DNA of 64,000 nucleotides. It comes from Whitmania pigra (Eukaryota > Annelida > Clitellata > Hirudinida > Haemopidae). Made by a program: the position numbers and the translations under genes. Position 1 is the first letter of the stretch. Each line of letters begins with the position of its first letter. The DNA lies in NCBI GenBank assembly GCA_021613335.1, contig JAJTWR010000458.1:464001-528000 (forward strand), read 5' to 3'. Positions 1-11,730 of the stretch are shown here, in pieces. The notes beneath the pieces are model-generated. The model ran no database searches. It saw only the letters and a program-made list of their open reading frames with translations, and was not told the origin of the DNA.

Positions 1-1299
1 TGGAGGTGGAACGAGGTTTGTTGTTGTTGTTGCTAATTGCTGTTCCAAATGATATTCATTTAACAATCTTTTGCAGTTGACCAGCATTGATTTGTTAGGA
101 GCCAGTGAGTTGATATTTTCTTAGATGATGATTTTTTTAAATATTGCATTTAAAAACATTGTTTTGATGGTAAATCTAAGAACATTGTTTCATTATGATG
201 ATCTCACAAGTGCTTGTTCTGCTTCAGAGAGAACCCTCGATGATTCCACGGGTGGCAAGACTCCTGCTTCTGTTCCGACTTCAAGGTACTCATCGACTCC
301 TGAAATGAAGAGACTCAACTTGCTGCCATTTGACTCGAAACTCATGTCCTCCTGTTTAAAAGTCTACAACCTTCTGCCTAATCCTTCTCCGGGGTTAGTG
401 ACTGTTCATTTCGTTATTATTGTTGAATCTATCATCTTTATTTTGTAATTCAGTATCTGAATTTTACATTATTTTACAATACATTTCATTAATAATTTTA
501 TTATATGCTGAGTTGCCTGAGAAGTCTTGTTTATGTTTAGCAACTATATGTCTGAAGAGCTTAGAGATGCCATACTGGACAAGTGTGGACAATATCACGG
601 GATTTTACACATTGGTTGTGATTATAAGATTGAAGAGGTAATTACACATATATGATTAATTCATTTTATTTTTAGATTATAATTCTACAGTAATACATAA
701 AGACATTTAGAGATAATTTTATTAACAGTTCTATGGAATAAACAAAGTTATATTTTGCAAAATTTTTGAAATGTAATTAACATTGGAATAAAAATCAAGC
801 TATAAAACTGAATTTCAAAGTAGAACGATTTTGAATGTCATTTTAAAAGTAGCGTTTATTCAAAGCCTGTATGTAATATATTGTTTTATTTTATTAAGGG
901 TGTCATATTTATCAAGTGCATCAGTGAATCTGCTGCCCACCAAAACTACAAAGCTTTGCACGGATGGGTTTTCGATGGTAAAAAAATTTCTCAACTTGTT
1001 AAATTTACAGTTGTTACGCATCGGATGTGCGTCTGCGTTAGAGACCCTTGCTTAAGTAGAATGATTTATATTTTATATTACAAGTTTCTGCTGTTTAGAA
1101 GTCATACTATATATCATGTCATTAGATGTTTTCATTATCATAGGAATTGCAGTTTTAAAGATTCTTTTAAATTTATTGATTTGCAGATCACATAGTTTCT
1201 GTAAAGTTTGTGAGTCCCCTGGTCTACAAGATGATTTTTGCTGACTCTGAAGAAGCCATGGTTACCCTAAAGTCATCCACTCATAGGAGAAAATTTTGA
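1..1299 (+). CDS. MAN1/LEMD3-like inner nuclear membrane protein, 3' end (partial)
   Basis: Six exons are proposed: 1-15 (cut by the window edge), 77-104, 228-393, 541-637, 899-977 and 1187-1299. All have GT-AG junctions, and phases agree to give 165 residues and a TGA stop. The first five residues, WRWNE, resemble the VWRW motif at the end of the Man1/Src1 C-terminal domain. Later exons carry SSCLKVYNL, then LRDAILDKCGQYHGILHIG, then GVIFIKC and ALHGWVFD, then IVSVKFVSPLVYK. This order matches the C-terminal U2AF-homology (RRM-like) domain of MAN1, which in vertebrates binds receptor Smads at the inner nuclear membrane and so dampens BMP/TGF-beta signalling. The LEM domain and membrane segments would lie upstream, outside the window. 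The family call rests on remembered motif order, not an alignment. LEMD2 is less likely because, as I recall it, it lacks this RRM-like domain. Confidence 0.72.
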
Positions 1300-2859
1300 C
1301 CTCCTTTAATTCAGGATTTACTGAAGCTTGGTGGTGTGTGTATGATAGCTTATTGCCTGTTTATAACTGAATTTGGACTGATGTTGAGACATTACACTAT
1401 TTAGCGTTTCATTGGAAAATTACTGATCTTTTAATTAATCAGCGCTTTTGTCATTCGTTGTTACTCTCATTTATATCATTGCATTATTTATTTGTTTTTA
1501 TCACTTCTTCTCTTCCCCAGTATTGGGTTATGACAATCTCTTAGAGCCAATTGCGTTTTGATGATTTGGGGCAATTATTTATGAAAGTATCATTTAAAGA
1601 TTCTGGCGCCTGGTTGGGGTTGAGAACTTAGCAGCATGTTGTCTAGAATTCGAAAAAAAGGTGGCCCAGCATGATAGTTATGCGTTCTAGGGTCATTAAG
1701 CGCGGTTCCAATAACGCCAATAACTGATTAGAGGTGTAAATGTCAATCTGGCACCGATTTTGGTCGGTCAGAATCTCTAAAATAACATTTTTGAATTTGT
1801 GCGATTAGTTGGCGTCAGTCGATGCATTTGAGCGGGGTTAACAATACTTTGCAATACCATTTGATGAAGTTATTTTGCACCAATTTTAGAAGTTACCAAC
1901 AACAATATCAATATCCATTTCAAGACTTTTCCAACCCAAGAAGGCCCCACAAGAGAGGGTGCCGCCGGGGCTAAAAAAGTTTAGGGGGCCGATGAACATT
2001 AGAGATTAAAATTGATAATTATGCATGAAATTTTTATTGTTACTGCCGAAAAGAAAATTCCCCTTCAACCTCTTCCTAATTTTAGAGAGCTGAGATGGAA
2101 ATTAATAAAAAAATTATTTTTGTCTTTATATTATAGTTTGAGCAACTTCAAATCATTCTATTATTTTATAACTTTGGCTTTCCAACTGAATCATCTAGAC
2201 ATAACTAGTGCTGAAAAGGGGGCCCAGAAAAAGTAAGAACTTTTTATTCTCTCGGCTGCCCTGAATCTAAGAGCCAAGGTGTCCCTGACGCTATGCTTAA
2301 TACTATTCTTATTATTATTTTTACTATTTCACAAAATTATTACAATGTTTACCTTTTTGCTAGACTCAGAAATAGTAACATTTCAAACTGTTCACTCTCA
2401 TATTCGATGGTAGGGATGAAACTACCTTGTCATTAGTGGCGTGGGCAGATTTGGGGGAGATGGCACATCTAGTAACATTTTATTAATAAAAGAATTGTTT
2501 AATTTGTTATTATATTTTCTTACTTCAGCCATCTATCTTACTAACGGGGAGGGATTCCTATATCTCTCTTCCCATGTATTTAAAAACTCTTCAAACACAA
2601 GTGCATCGTCCACCTTTAAATAGACTAGAAAACGCGGTTTATTTTATTTATTTATTTGATGAAAACAGAAACATAATTGGGGGGAAGGGGGGGGGCTGAC
2701 TAGACACAAAAAAAAGATCATCTCGTCAGGTTTTACGCTTTCGGGAAGATTCTAAAGAAAACCAGTCTGCAATCCAGCTTATAACAAGCTTGAAACTCTA
2801 TGTCTTTAAAAAGACCGTCTGTAATTATTTAAATAACAGTGCAAAAATTAACATTAGAG
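1300..2859. other. Intergenic, transposon-like debris without a supported gene
   Basis: No reading frame here has domain content. Short GC-rich stretches near 1930-1995 (ggggctaaa, ggggggcc) and 2205-2270 look like eroded transposon ends. The sequence at 2434-2460, AGTGGCGTGGGCAG, resembles the terminal inverted repeats of hAT elements found elsewhere in the window, but no partner end or target duplication was found. Confidence 0.4.
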
Positions 2860-3265
2860 ACGTTTGAATGGTCTTTTTCTGATGAGATAAAATTTAATTT
2901 GGATGGCTGCCAACCTTATTGGCACAACTTAATTAAAGAAAAGACCTACTAAAACAGACAACAAGGAGGAGGTTCCGTCATGGTCTGGGGAGCGATTTCG
3001 TCAAAAAGGGACAACGTCTTTGGCATTCTTAAATGGAAGACAAAAATCTCATGATTATGTTGAGACATTGGATAAGTTTATAATTTTGGTGTTAACTTTG
3101 TTGTTCAGCAGGATACTACCTCCATACATGTTTCCAGATTGACGAGAATGTTTTTCAAGGAAAGAAAAATCAAGATGATGAAGTGGCCAGCATTATCCCC
3201 GGCTCTCAACCCAATTGAAAACGTTTGGGAAATGATTGTTTATGAATTATATGGATGTGGAAACA
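2860..3265 (+). pseudogene. Tc1/mariner-family transposase relic
   Basis: Three hallmark motifs of Tc1-like transposases appear in order but in different frames. WSFSDEIKFNLDG (about 2867-2906) holds the first catalytic Asp. GGGSVMVWGAIS follows at about 2966-3001. WPALSPALNPIENVWE at about 3185-3232 lies in the block carrying the catalytic Glu, with the usual Asp before LNP replaced by Ala. Stops and frameshifts separate the blocks, for example after the first motif and before the third. The N-terminal DNA-binding domain and the terminal inverted repeats are not recognisable. This is a dead copy of a cut-and-paste DNA transposon; the family identification is strong from the motif series. Confidence 0.85.
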
Positions 3266-6245
3266 GTGGCGGATGGCCATGCCCCCCAGTCATTTAAAAA
3301 AAGTCTAAGTAAAAAAGCTAAAATCTACCGATTTACTTTGTCCTACACAAGCCTTTGGCTTATACAGCACACACACGTGTGCTACTACCATACATTTCAA
3401 GTTTGAAAGTCATAAGTTAAGGATGTTTCCTATAATTAAGAATCGACCGAGGTCACTTTTCAGCCGGGGTTCAGTTGTCGGGGTTAGTCGGGGCAGGGGT
3501 ATAAAATACAAGTTTAGATATGACACTTTCTAACGTATTAACAATGTAATTTTCTGCATTTCTTCAACTTTTTAAAAGTATTTTTAAAACAAATAATTGC
3601 AATGCTAACATGAAAATTCTTTGATGAATTGGCTGTAATTTCATCATTTCAAGACTCATTTCTACACTTGAGACTTGTGTTTACTATTCCTTCATTAACT
3701 ATCTTTTGTTAACCTTAATCAAGGTCTAAAGAGAAATTCAGTCTTTTTGAGTCGCTTGACTTTAGGATAGAATAAAAAATGTCACCTCTTAAAGTTTTAT
3801 GACCAAGGGTTTTGCCCCTTGGAAAAGCTGAAACGACATCCCCGTATCAGAGAAGGCAAAGATAGAATAAGAGAACGAGTATGAGAAGAAACGTGTAGGT
3901 ATGATTTTGGATAATCCTTTCTTTTGGAAGGTGCATCCTGAGCTGCTAGTAGAGCGGAAAACTTGAAGTGGATGGATGGATGGCCCACCTGCCAGCCCAA
4001 GTGATAGTGAAAGCAGTTCTAAATGGCATTCGTGATCAGACGTTTGACAAAGACATTACTGTTTTTATGTCTAAGTATTTTAAGAGCAGCTTTATTCCAC
4101 AAAGGTGTTCCAAGTACCGGACTTTTTTGTTTAATATGATGAGTTATTATGAATTATTATTACTAGGCGTTGGTAGACAAGAGATTAGACTTAGGCCTTG
4201 TTCGACCACATTAGGAGTTCAAATCCCAGCCTCTCAAGAGCTTTTATAACTAATACCTGATGATTTTATTTCATCAAATGAGAGATTTTATGATAACTTG
4301 GTTTCAGACATGGAATAGATGTTCGAATTAAAAAAAAAATTGTCTAAATTTCTTATAAACGTTTTAAGACATTCCCCGGCTAAAATTTGCCGGGACCGGG
4401 GTCGCCAAAAAAGCCGGGGCCGGGGTTCCCGGTTTCCTACCTATAATGCTATTCGTCATATTCTACAAGTTCTACTCGTTAAGTTTAATTGAAATTTTAT
4501 AAATTATTTGTATACAATAAAATGATGTCTTGTATGAAATTGAGAAATATTGAACTTATAATTAACGAAGACCATTTATAAATAGCCTTACTATAATAAA
4601 CAGCTGCTGTGATTCCTGTAATAACAATTAATTACTGGACGAGAAAATATCCCATGCTCAGCCCAGGGACGTCATTTCAGAATTTCCAAGGAGGGCAAAT
4701 CTCTTGCACGACTTGAGGAGGTGACCCTTTTTTGCTTCTAGTCAAAATTCAAGGAGGGGCAAACCCTCGCAAAACATGGGAAGATAACCTTTTTTTGGGT
4801 CTGGTCCAAAGTCAGGAAGGGGAAACGCCCTCCTCCCTACCCCATATTACGTCTTTTGCTCAGCCAAATCTCGACAAACAACATCAAAAGCATTTATCGA
4901 TGAAATCCCATTTAATATTCTAATGTTACCACTAAATTTTACAGTATATGAAATATGACTTTGTGAGATAAAGAATGTTTGGGTCAAAAATCAGCAGTAA
5001 TTTAATAGATAACTGTGTAATTTTAAACTCTTATAAAAGTTTTACTTTGAATGTAAAAAAAACCTGAAATAATTTTTGTAATAAGATTTTGTAATGGTTC
5101 AAATACAATAATAAGCATCATGGCTGTGAAATATCCGCCGCAATATAGATTCAGCCAGCGGTTTAGGGTAGACCTTAAGGGGTATAGGTTCCAGTATTTG
5201 GCCCTCCGCCGAAGTGTTCTAAATTCGCCACTGTGTGGAAAGACATATTTTGAAAAAAAAGAGCTGGAAGAAGCCATAATGAGGTCATAGAATAACTGGG
5301 AGATGATTACCTAAATACACTAATTAAATCATTGAAATAAAAATGCATAAAATTTTTTAAAATAAAATACATGTTTTTAATTACTAAAAATATCGCTCGA
5401 ACAAAATTTAGAAGTTACTTGTTTGATAATTTAATCTTGAATTGAGTTTTTCCAAGACACTTTTTACACGAGCTATTTATTACTTTTTGTATTTCGAAAT
5501 CATTTTTGTTCAATGGAAAGCAAATTTGGAACAAGTATGTAACATCTGAATTTATATATCCATTCCAAATTTGCTTCTGAAAGTTTTCAAAAGTTATGCA
5601 GCATTTAAGGGGCGCTTCGAACCTTTTTACATGCACTGCATTCGTTTTTGAAAATGTTTCAATAAGCTTACTAAAATTTATTTTCTATGCAAACCACTGC
5701 TTTCTGTTTATCGTTCGTTATCATACTCTATCACATGTTTAAAGATATAGCCAGTTTAATAAAGCAATTCTCTGGACTTAAAAGCGAAAACCCTGCGTGA
5801 GTATATTTTTTACGGAAATTGTAAGTCCGATTACTCTTGCAGCGGTCGGCAGCGGAGTGTCTAGTTTTTCGCAAAATTTTGAGTCATGTAATTATAGAAA
5901 ATATATAAATGATACATATTTCGAGAGGGGAGATAAATACCTTTCTGAATATTATAAAATTATATAATTTACTAAACTTTTAGTGGCACATATCATTTTA
6001 CAGTGCTAATAAATATCTTCAAAATAATATGTAACATGGCTCATATAATTATTACTAAATAATTAAGTTAAACTAAACTAAACTAAAGCTAAATAAAAGT
6101 TAAATAAATAATAATAACAATTAATAATTTGATTAGTAGCTTAATTATTTTATTGTTAATATTTAGAGTCTTTTGTTTACATCGAGCATTTGCATTTAAA
6201 CATGAACACAATCAACCTGAATTTAATTGATTATTCAAATATCTA
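3266..6245. other. Intergenic, mixed transposon fragments
   Basis: CAGTGGCGGATGGCC at 3265-3279 and, in reverse, TTCGCCACTGTG near 5224-5235 resemble hAT terminal repeats. Stretches at 3465-3500 and 4370-4435 share a CCGGGG-rich motif. Two imperfect copies of an AAGGAGGG(G)CAAA unit lie at about 4689 and 4751. A B-box-like GTTCAAATCC at 4217-4226 could be the head of an old SINE. No frame shows a conserved domain. The last 200 bases before the kinase gene are very AT-rich. Confidence 0.4.
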
Positions 6246-7187
6246 ATGATTCAAGGTACAACTATGCAGTCAACAAACCTTACAAGCAATTCTTCCTCGG
6301 ATTCAAGAACACTGGATGAATGTTATGAAATTACAGATGAATGCCTTGGAGAAGGTTCGAATGGACATATAAAAACCGTTGTCTGTAGAAAGACTGGGAC
6401 GAAGTTTGCGCTCAAGACACTAGACATTAAAACCATTTATAAACGCAAGGAGGCTAGCATTGAGTTGGATGTATTTAACGTGGCTCGCGGTCATAATAAC
6501 TTAGTGCAGATGAGAGATGTTTTTCACAAGTATCCTAATGTTTTTATCGTAATGGAAGCGTTGGAAGGAGATCTTTATGAATATTGCGTAAAAAATGCAC
6601 TGATGAAAGAAGACAAAGCAGCTCAAGTAATCGGAGACGTCGCAAAGGCATTGAGTCATCTTCACAATTTAAATATAGCTCACAGGGACGTCAAACTGGA
6701 TAACATGTTTCATTCCGAGAAAAACTTCTTTCCCATAAAATTGGGTGACTATGGATTTTGTTCAGATCCAGGTGCTAAAAGCTGCTGCGAAAATCATGGT
6801 AACCACTTGTATTCAAGGCCAGTTGGTACGGTAATATATCTTCCTCCAGAGATTGCCAAACTGTATCAAGGAAAACCAGGCCACTACACTAAGCAGTGTG
6901 ACATGTGGAGCTTGGGAGTGGTTTTGTATGTCATACTTACAGGAAATTTTCCTTTTGATGTAGATATCCCTGAAGGATGCCAGTGTATTGATAAAAACAA
7001 TTGCAATTATTGTACCTTGGTTCTGAATGCCATTATAAATAACGAATTTAGCATGGATTCTGCTTGGGAATCCATTCCTATGGGGGCCAAAGATTTAATT
7101 AAAAAACTTCTGATGAAAAATCCTAACGAAAGATATAAAGTTGATGAAGTTCTGGAACATCCATGGATAAGACATTGGAACCATTGA
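6246..7187 (+). CDS. Intronless MNK-like CAMK-group Ser/Thr protein kinase
   Basis: A 313-residue protein consisting almost only of a kinase domain. Visible elements: glycine loop GEGSNG (35-40), ATP-site Lys57 in FALK, helix-C Glu near 73, catalytic loop HRDVKLDN with Asp148, metal-binding DYG at 168-170 instead of DFG, PPE for APE, and the terminal HPWI helix. The sub-domain X insert has Cys245, Cys247, Cys253 and Cys256, in the place where MNK (MAPK-interacting) kinases carry a cysteine cluster. The partner region DMWSLGVVLY also fits MNK/MAPKAP kinases. MNKs normally have DFD, so DYG would suggest an ordinary active DFG-like state. The C-terminal MAPK-docking tail is missing, so direct MAPK activation is doubtful. 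It is a single exon and may be an old retrogene. A second ATG at 6264 could also start it. An AATAAA at 7277-7282 fits its 3' end. Confidence 0.82.
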   Translation: MIQGTTMQSTNLTSNSSSDSRTLDECYEITDECLGEGSNGHIKTVVCRKTGTKFALKTLDIKTIYKRKEASIELDVFNVARGHNNLVQMRDVFHKYPNVFIVMEALEGDLYEYCVKNALMKEDKAAQVIGDVAKALSHLHNLNIAHRDVKLDNMFHSEKNFFPIKLGDYGFCSDPGAKSCCENHGNHLYSRPVGTVIYLPPEIAKLYQGKPGHYTKQCDMWSLGVVLYVILTGNFPFDVDIPEGCQCIDKNNCNYCTLVLNAIINNEFSMDSAWESIPMGAKDLIKKLLMKNPNERYKVDEVLEHPWIRHWNH

Positions 7188-7276
7188 AATTAACGATAAC
7201 GCAATATCGATAATGTAATAATAATAATAACAATAATTAATGGAAAGATGTTGTAGAACGTAAATATATTCGGTAA

Positions 7277-7282
7277 AATAAA
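7277..7282 (+). terminator. Candidate polyadenylation signal of the MNK-like kinase
   Basis: A canonical AATAAA lies about 90 bases after the stop codon of the intact kinase gene. No GT-rich downstream element was verified. Confidence 0.5.
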
Positions 7283-7289
7283 TGCGCAA

Positions 7290-8804
7290 TACTTTTAATT
7301 TACATTAATATTTTAAATAAAAAGTCTGAATCACAAATATTTGAGTTTTTTTTAAAGTTATTTGAACATTTTCGGATATTTGTTCATTCAACATCCCTAG
7401 CAGATTTTACTTTAAATGCTAAGAATTACATCTTGAATAGAAAATGAGTTCACGTTTATAACTAATTTTGAGGTATTTTACCAGTCTCGTTTTTACGAAG
7501 AATAAAATTGCTAACAGTTGCTTTGGAAAATATCTTTCGTGTCGCATGAAACTGTGGAGTTCTTAATCAAGGCGCTCGTTTTCGGTTTTCTGTATTTGAC
7601 GCTGGGGTTGTAATTATTCAACTAGAAAAACTACTGGAAACATTATGAAGCGCAAAATTAATTTCCATTTTGTTAGACATTATAATGCTTTCTTAAAATT
7701 AAGTTTTAGATATGTGAAAAAAATGAATCACTAAGCATTTAATTTTCTATCCCCGGCAAAGCAATCCTTCGGTTCTCCAGCAACAAGACTCGTTATCCCA
7801 GACAGTCAAGCTCGGAATCATTCCAAGTCTGCGTACCCCAGAACTTGGAAAGCTCTTTCCATGGAAGAATGTAGAGTCACGGAAAATTAGCCTCGCGGAA
7901 AATTCATCGCTCTCTTGATGAGAACCTGTTAAGGTGATTCTCGCACACGTGCATCGATCGATGAGCTAAACCAAATGCCAACGTGAAATCTAGCTCTTAT
8001 ATGGACAAATTTCGAAAGGTCTAAGGCAAACCTTTTCTATGTCCCGCACATATCCCTAGAAAACTTTGAGTATGTTCTCACACCTCTATAAAAATAATAT
8101 AACTAATATCTCATAAGATGAAAAAACAACTTATACTGAATTTGAGCAACATACTTATTTAAGTTAAATTGAGATTGATATAAAAAAAAAAGAAGTAAGT
8201 TACAACAAAGTCAAATACAAACGGTACACACAAATTAAGTTTTTCATTCAGTGTATTTGTAAATTAAAAATTACATTCAAAATTTTAGAATTAATTTAAT
8301 GACTTTTTTCTGCTGTTTTTCAGATATCTAATTTTGAATGTTATGAAATTACAGATATCTAACCAGTTCAGATTAATTGGATTGGTTTTTAATTGTTGCC
8401 TCTCATATTTTATTTATAAATGTTATAGTTTTTTACTCGACTCGTGGTTACTTTTTAAAAAAAAGTTGCAATGGTTGATATACTGCCTGTACCTGCCATT
8501 GGGGCAATTTGTGCATTCTAAAAATGGACTAAATAAATGCAAATGTAATCTAACTCTGAAACAACCCATGCCTTTCTAAGGTATAAAACACAGTGTTGCA
8601 AAATATTTGGTTATTACTAAGAAAATATTAGTTATTTAAATAAATCAAAAAATAATTAAAAACTAAAAAAATTAACTAATAGTATAATTATTTTTTTTGT
8701 ATTTTTGTATTTAGAATCTTCAGTTATGTCGAGAAGTCGTGCTTACAAATGAAAGCAAACAACTTGTAAAAAATATTGTCCTTATTATATGATAACAAAC
8801 AATC
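7290..8804. other. Spacer between the two kinase copies
   Basis: About 1.5 kb without a supported gene. The block at 7745-8060 is less AT-rich than its surroundings and may be an inserted fragment, but I recognise no family. The segment just before the second kinase (about 8690-8760) resembles the segment before the first (about 6160-6210), which suggests that the duplicated unit included 5' flank. Confidence 0.4.
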
Positions 8805-9736
8805 ATGGATTCTTTGACTGTTTCAATCATTTCATCCACGTGTCATCGAAAATTTGATAAAAACTACAAAATCACAGATGAATTACTTGGACAGGGTTTG
8901 AATGGAAATATAAAAACGGTGGTCTGTAAGAGGACAGGACAAAAGTTCGCCATGAAATCTCTTGATACGAAAACTAATAAGAAATCCAAAGAAGCTTCAA
9001 CTCAGTTTGCAGTATTTATCTTGGCTTTTGGTCACGAAAACTTGGTGCAGATTGTAGAAGTATTTCAGGATTACTCTAGCATGTGCTTTGTAATGGAAAA
9101 GTTGGAGGAAGATCTCCATAATTATTGCAAACATAACGGTTTATTGAAAGAAAGCGAAGCAGCTCAAGTAATCAGAGATGTCGCAAAAGCATTGAATACT
9201 CTTCATAATTTAAATATAGCTCACAGGGATGTCAAACTTAATAACATTTCATTCGGGAAAAAACCTGTTTCCCATAAAATTGGGTGATTATGGATTATGT
9301 GCAGATCCAAATGCTGGAGATTGCTATGTAAATCAGGGTAACTATTTTTATTCAAGGCCAGTTGGAACGATATTTTATTTGGCACCGGAGATTGCCAAAC
9401 TTTATCAAGGGAAACCTGGCCACTACACCAAACAATGTGATATGTGGAGCTTGGGAGTTGTGTTGTATGCCATACTTACTGGAAATTTTCCTTTCAATAT
9501 AACTTTCTCTGAAGGGCAACAGTGCGTTGATACTTTCAGTCACCACTGCTCGATGTTACATGCCATTCTAAATGAAGAATTTCGCATGGGAATCTCTTCC
9601 TGCTGGTGCCAAAGATCTAATTAGAAAGCTTCTGGTGAAGAATCCCAATGAAAGATTTACAGTTAAAAAAGTTTTGGAACATCCGTGGATAAAACATTGG
9701 AATGAAATTCACGAAAGCAGTTTCAAATATTACTGA
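8805..9736 (+). pseudogene. Second MNK-like kinase, frameshifted tandem copy
   Basis: Clearly paralogous to the intact kinase 1.6 kb upstream, with matching residues through the glycine loop (GQGLNG), Lys in FAMK, HRDVK, GDYG and the HPWI end. Two lesions are visible against the upstream copy. A 2-base loss near 9246 just after the catalytic loop moves the frame, so the N-terminal half ends at 9287 and the C-terminal half reads from about 9229. A loss of about 10 bases near 9591 restores yet another frame, which ends at TGA 9734-9736. Two of the four insert cysteines are also altered. A truncated kinase cannot be active, because the DYG lies after the first break. Sequencing error at both sites is possible but less likely, since one deletion is not in a homopolymer. 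Confidence 0.78.
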
Positions 9737-10730
9737 AGCAAATTTATTTGCAAAAGTAAAGACACAATTTTTGCACAATTTTTATCGCGATTGCTTCAAG
9801 CGATTTTAAGTGGCTCACTATTTGTGATTAATCACTATATTACAAGATGCATGCGTTATTAATATTAATATTACAACATGCATTGAGTTATTTACTTATT
9901 GGCTAATATTTCAATATATATACATACACTTTACAAAAGTAATGGCAATGCCGCCATTTTGTTTTGTCAATAGCAATTCCAATTTCACGTTTTCTAAGTT
10001 TAAGGCGCAATACAAATAAACTATTTTCATTTGGATGAATCTTTTGCCTCGTTCGAGTTTGAGGTGGACATTTGCCTCGGTTAAAGTGGTCATTTCCCTT
10101 GATTTATAATAGAGAATAACCGAAAATGATTTCTGAAGTATGACCGAAAATAAAAATAAACCGAATATAAAAACTCCTGCCACCGAAGACAAACCGAATT
10201 TCGGTTCAAAACCGAAAGCGAAAAGTTGATCTTTGCCTCGGTTGAGGTGGGCTTTTGCCTTCTTCCACTGCTAGCCATCCAGTGAGAACAATCTCTCCAC
10301 TGCTGCGGTAGCAGGAGATCCAATGTTGAGGGCTGCATATAACCTTTTATGTTTGGAGATCGATTGAGATTCGATAACTCTGAAGTTGTGACTGCCAAGT
10401 ATCCGTTGACCTCTTCACCAACAGTATCTAATCGTTGCCTCCTTTTGTAAAAAGCAGTGAAGCAATTCATTCTTTTCTTCTCTAGGACACTTCAATCATT
10501 GTTACATCGAATTGCGTTTTTTCTGCTTTTACAATGTATTTAAAAAACTCTTTAGGCACAATTAAATTATCCATCCTTAAACAGACTTAAAATGCGATCG
10601 TTCGTTTGTTTTATTAACATCCGCTGCCCATCTAGATGATTAAGATATTTCTCCCTCCACCGGTATTCTTATCTGTGCAGTGATTCAATTCATAGTGAGG
10701 GCGCTGTTTTTACCGTCAGGCCATGCGGCG
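9737..10730. other. Intergenic, probable transposon remnants
   Basis: Repeated words such as TTTGCCTCG(G)TT with GAGGTGG recur at 10044, 10071 and 10233. On the minus strand 10260-10470 gives an open stretch including VGEEVNGYLA, vaguely like the conserved C-terminal part of hAT transposases, but too short to assign. Confidence 0.35.
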
Positions 10731-10808
10731 ATCATTTGGACTTTAGTTAGTGCTAGTAATTTAAAATAATGAAAAGTAATAGAATGAAAATGCGTTAATT
10801 AATTATAG
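10731..10808 (-). repeat. LINE 3' UTR fragment, inverted
   Basis: This stretch is the reverse complement of the 3' untranslated region of the I-type LINE seen complete at about 58010-58110; TTTGGACTTTAGTTA and TGAAAAGTA can be matched base for base with few mismatches. It directly abuts a plus-strand piece of the same LINE's coding end at 10809, so two fragments lie in opposite orientation. Confidence 0.7.
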
Positions 10809-10866
10809 TAGCCCTCAGGAAGACGAAATTCCTCATGGAACGTCCGACCCAGTCTGCCCTGAGGAG
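10809..10866 (+). mobile_element. I-type LINE, C-terminal coding fragment (left part)
   Basis: GCCCTCAGGAAGACGAAA and CCTCATGGAA match the LINE at about 57822-57883, which encodes the C-terminal CxxC...HxxxxC segment. The match stops at the hAT insertion at 10867 and resumes at 12054 after the duplicated 8 bases. Confidence 0.85.
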
Positions 10867-10876
10867 CAGGGGCGCA

Positions 10877-11097
10877 ACCAGCGAAAAATGCTGGGGGGGC
10901 TCAAGTTTAGAAAAGCCCGACGCAGTCGAAAAATTTTTGAAACTGTTCAAATCAATACTACTAATTTTAATTAATAAAGAATTAAAGATAGAACTAATTA
11001 TTATTATAAGTTTTTATTTATAAGTCTGCAGTCTTTTTTTGTATCTTTAATAATTTATTAATGAGCTTGACTATCTTCTGTTTCAAAGTTTCAAGTC
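10877..11097 (+). repeat. hAT internal direct repeat, left copy
   Basis: It starts with AACCAGCGAAAAATGCTGGG, runs through CCCGACGCAGTCGAAAAA, and ends near TCAAAGTTTCAA. It matches 11731-11968 with small indels. Confidence 0.75.
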
Positions 11098-11269
11098 AGT
11101 TAAAGCAACTGTAAAAAAAAAGTTTATGATATGTTTAAAATTGTAATATGATATGATTGATATCCTAAACATTTCACCTAATCTAAATTATGTATAAAAT
11201 TAAGATCCTAAACAGTTTAAAACAATTTTGAAATGTTGTAGTCTAAATTACATTTTGATGTGTTTGCAG

Positions 11270-11692
11270 TTACAAAATAATTTTTCGATCAATCTGTGAA
11301 AATCCGTTCACCATTTTATTTACTGGAAGAAGTGCAATAGTTGTTTTGTTCACAGATATTCTCAATAAACTTTGCAAACGACAGGCAGACATAGTCGTCC
11401 CGAAATGACTTTTAATAAGGCGAAGTTTAGAAAATGCCCTTTCTGCATCTGATGACGTAAATGTCTGAGTAAGAGCAACATCGAGCATATGCAACTCGGG
11501 CTGAATGCTTGTGGCACAGAAAAGATCTTGTAGTTCGATACACGCATTGGGGTCAGACTGATCAGCACGTAAACTTGTCGATGTGAATTGGAGCTGTCTT
11601 TGCACAGTTTCAGCGTCTTTTCCATGAAGGTTGCAGAATTCCGAAAGCTCGGGAGTCATTGTGCCATTCTGCAAAGCATCAAGAGCAGCCAA
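11270..11692 (-). pseudogene. hAT transposase C-terminal (dimerisation) fragment
   Basis: An open 140-residue stretch ends in SSDAERAFSKLRLIKSHFG followed by TTMSACRLQSLLRISVN. This is the typical C-terminal hAT dimerisation block, as in ZMYM/zbed-like hAT proteins. The N-terminal zinc finger and most of the RNase-H-like catalytic core are absent. It lies inside the hAT element, antisense to the plus strand. The frame is open but is only a remnant. Confidence 0.85.
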
Positions 11693-11730
11693 GGCAGGGT
11701 TGTCAAAACGACATTATCTGATCATCAGAT

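Noticed and set aside
977..1011. 33-base intron GTAAAA...TTACAG in the MAN1-like gene
   Set aside because: Too short for splicing, and the resulting frame does not restore the domain; the acceptor at 1187 does.
4142..4250. tRNA gene suggested by the B-box-like GTTCAAATCC at 4217
   Set aside because: The T-arm does not pair and no matching acceptor stem or A box could be drawn; at best an old SINE head.
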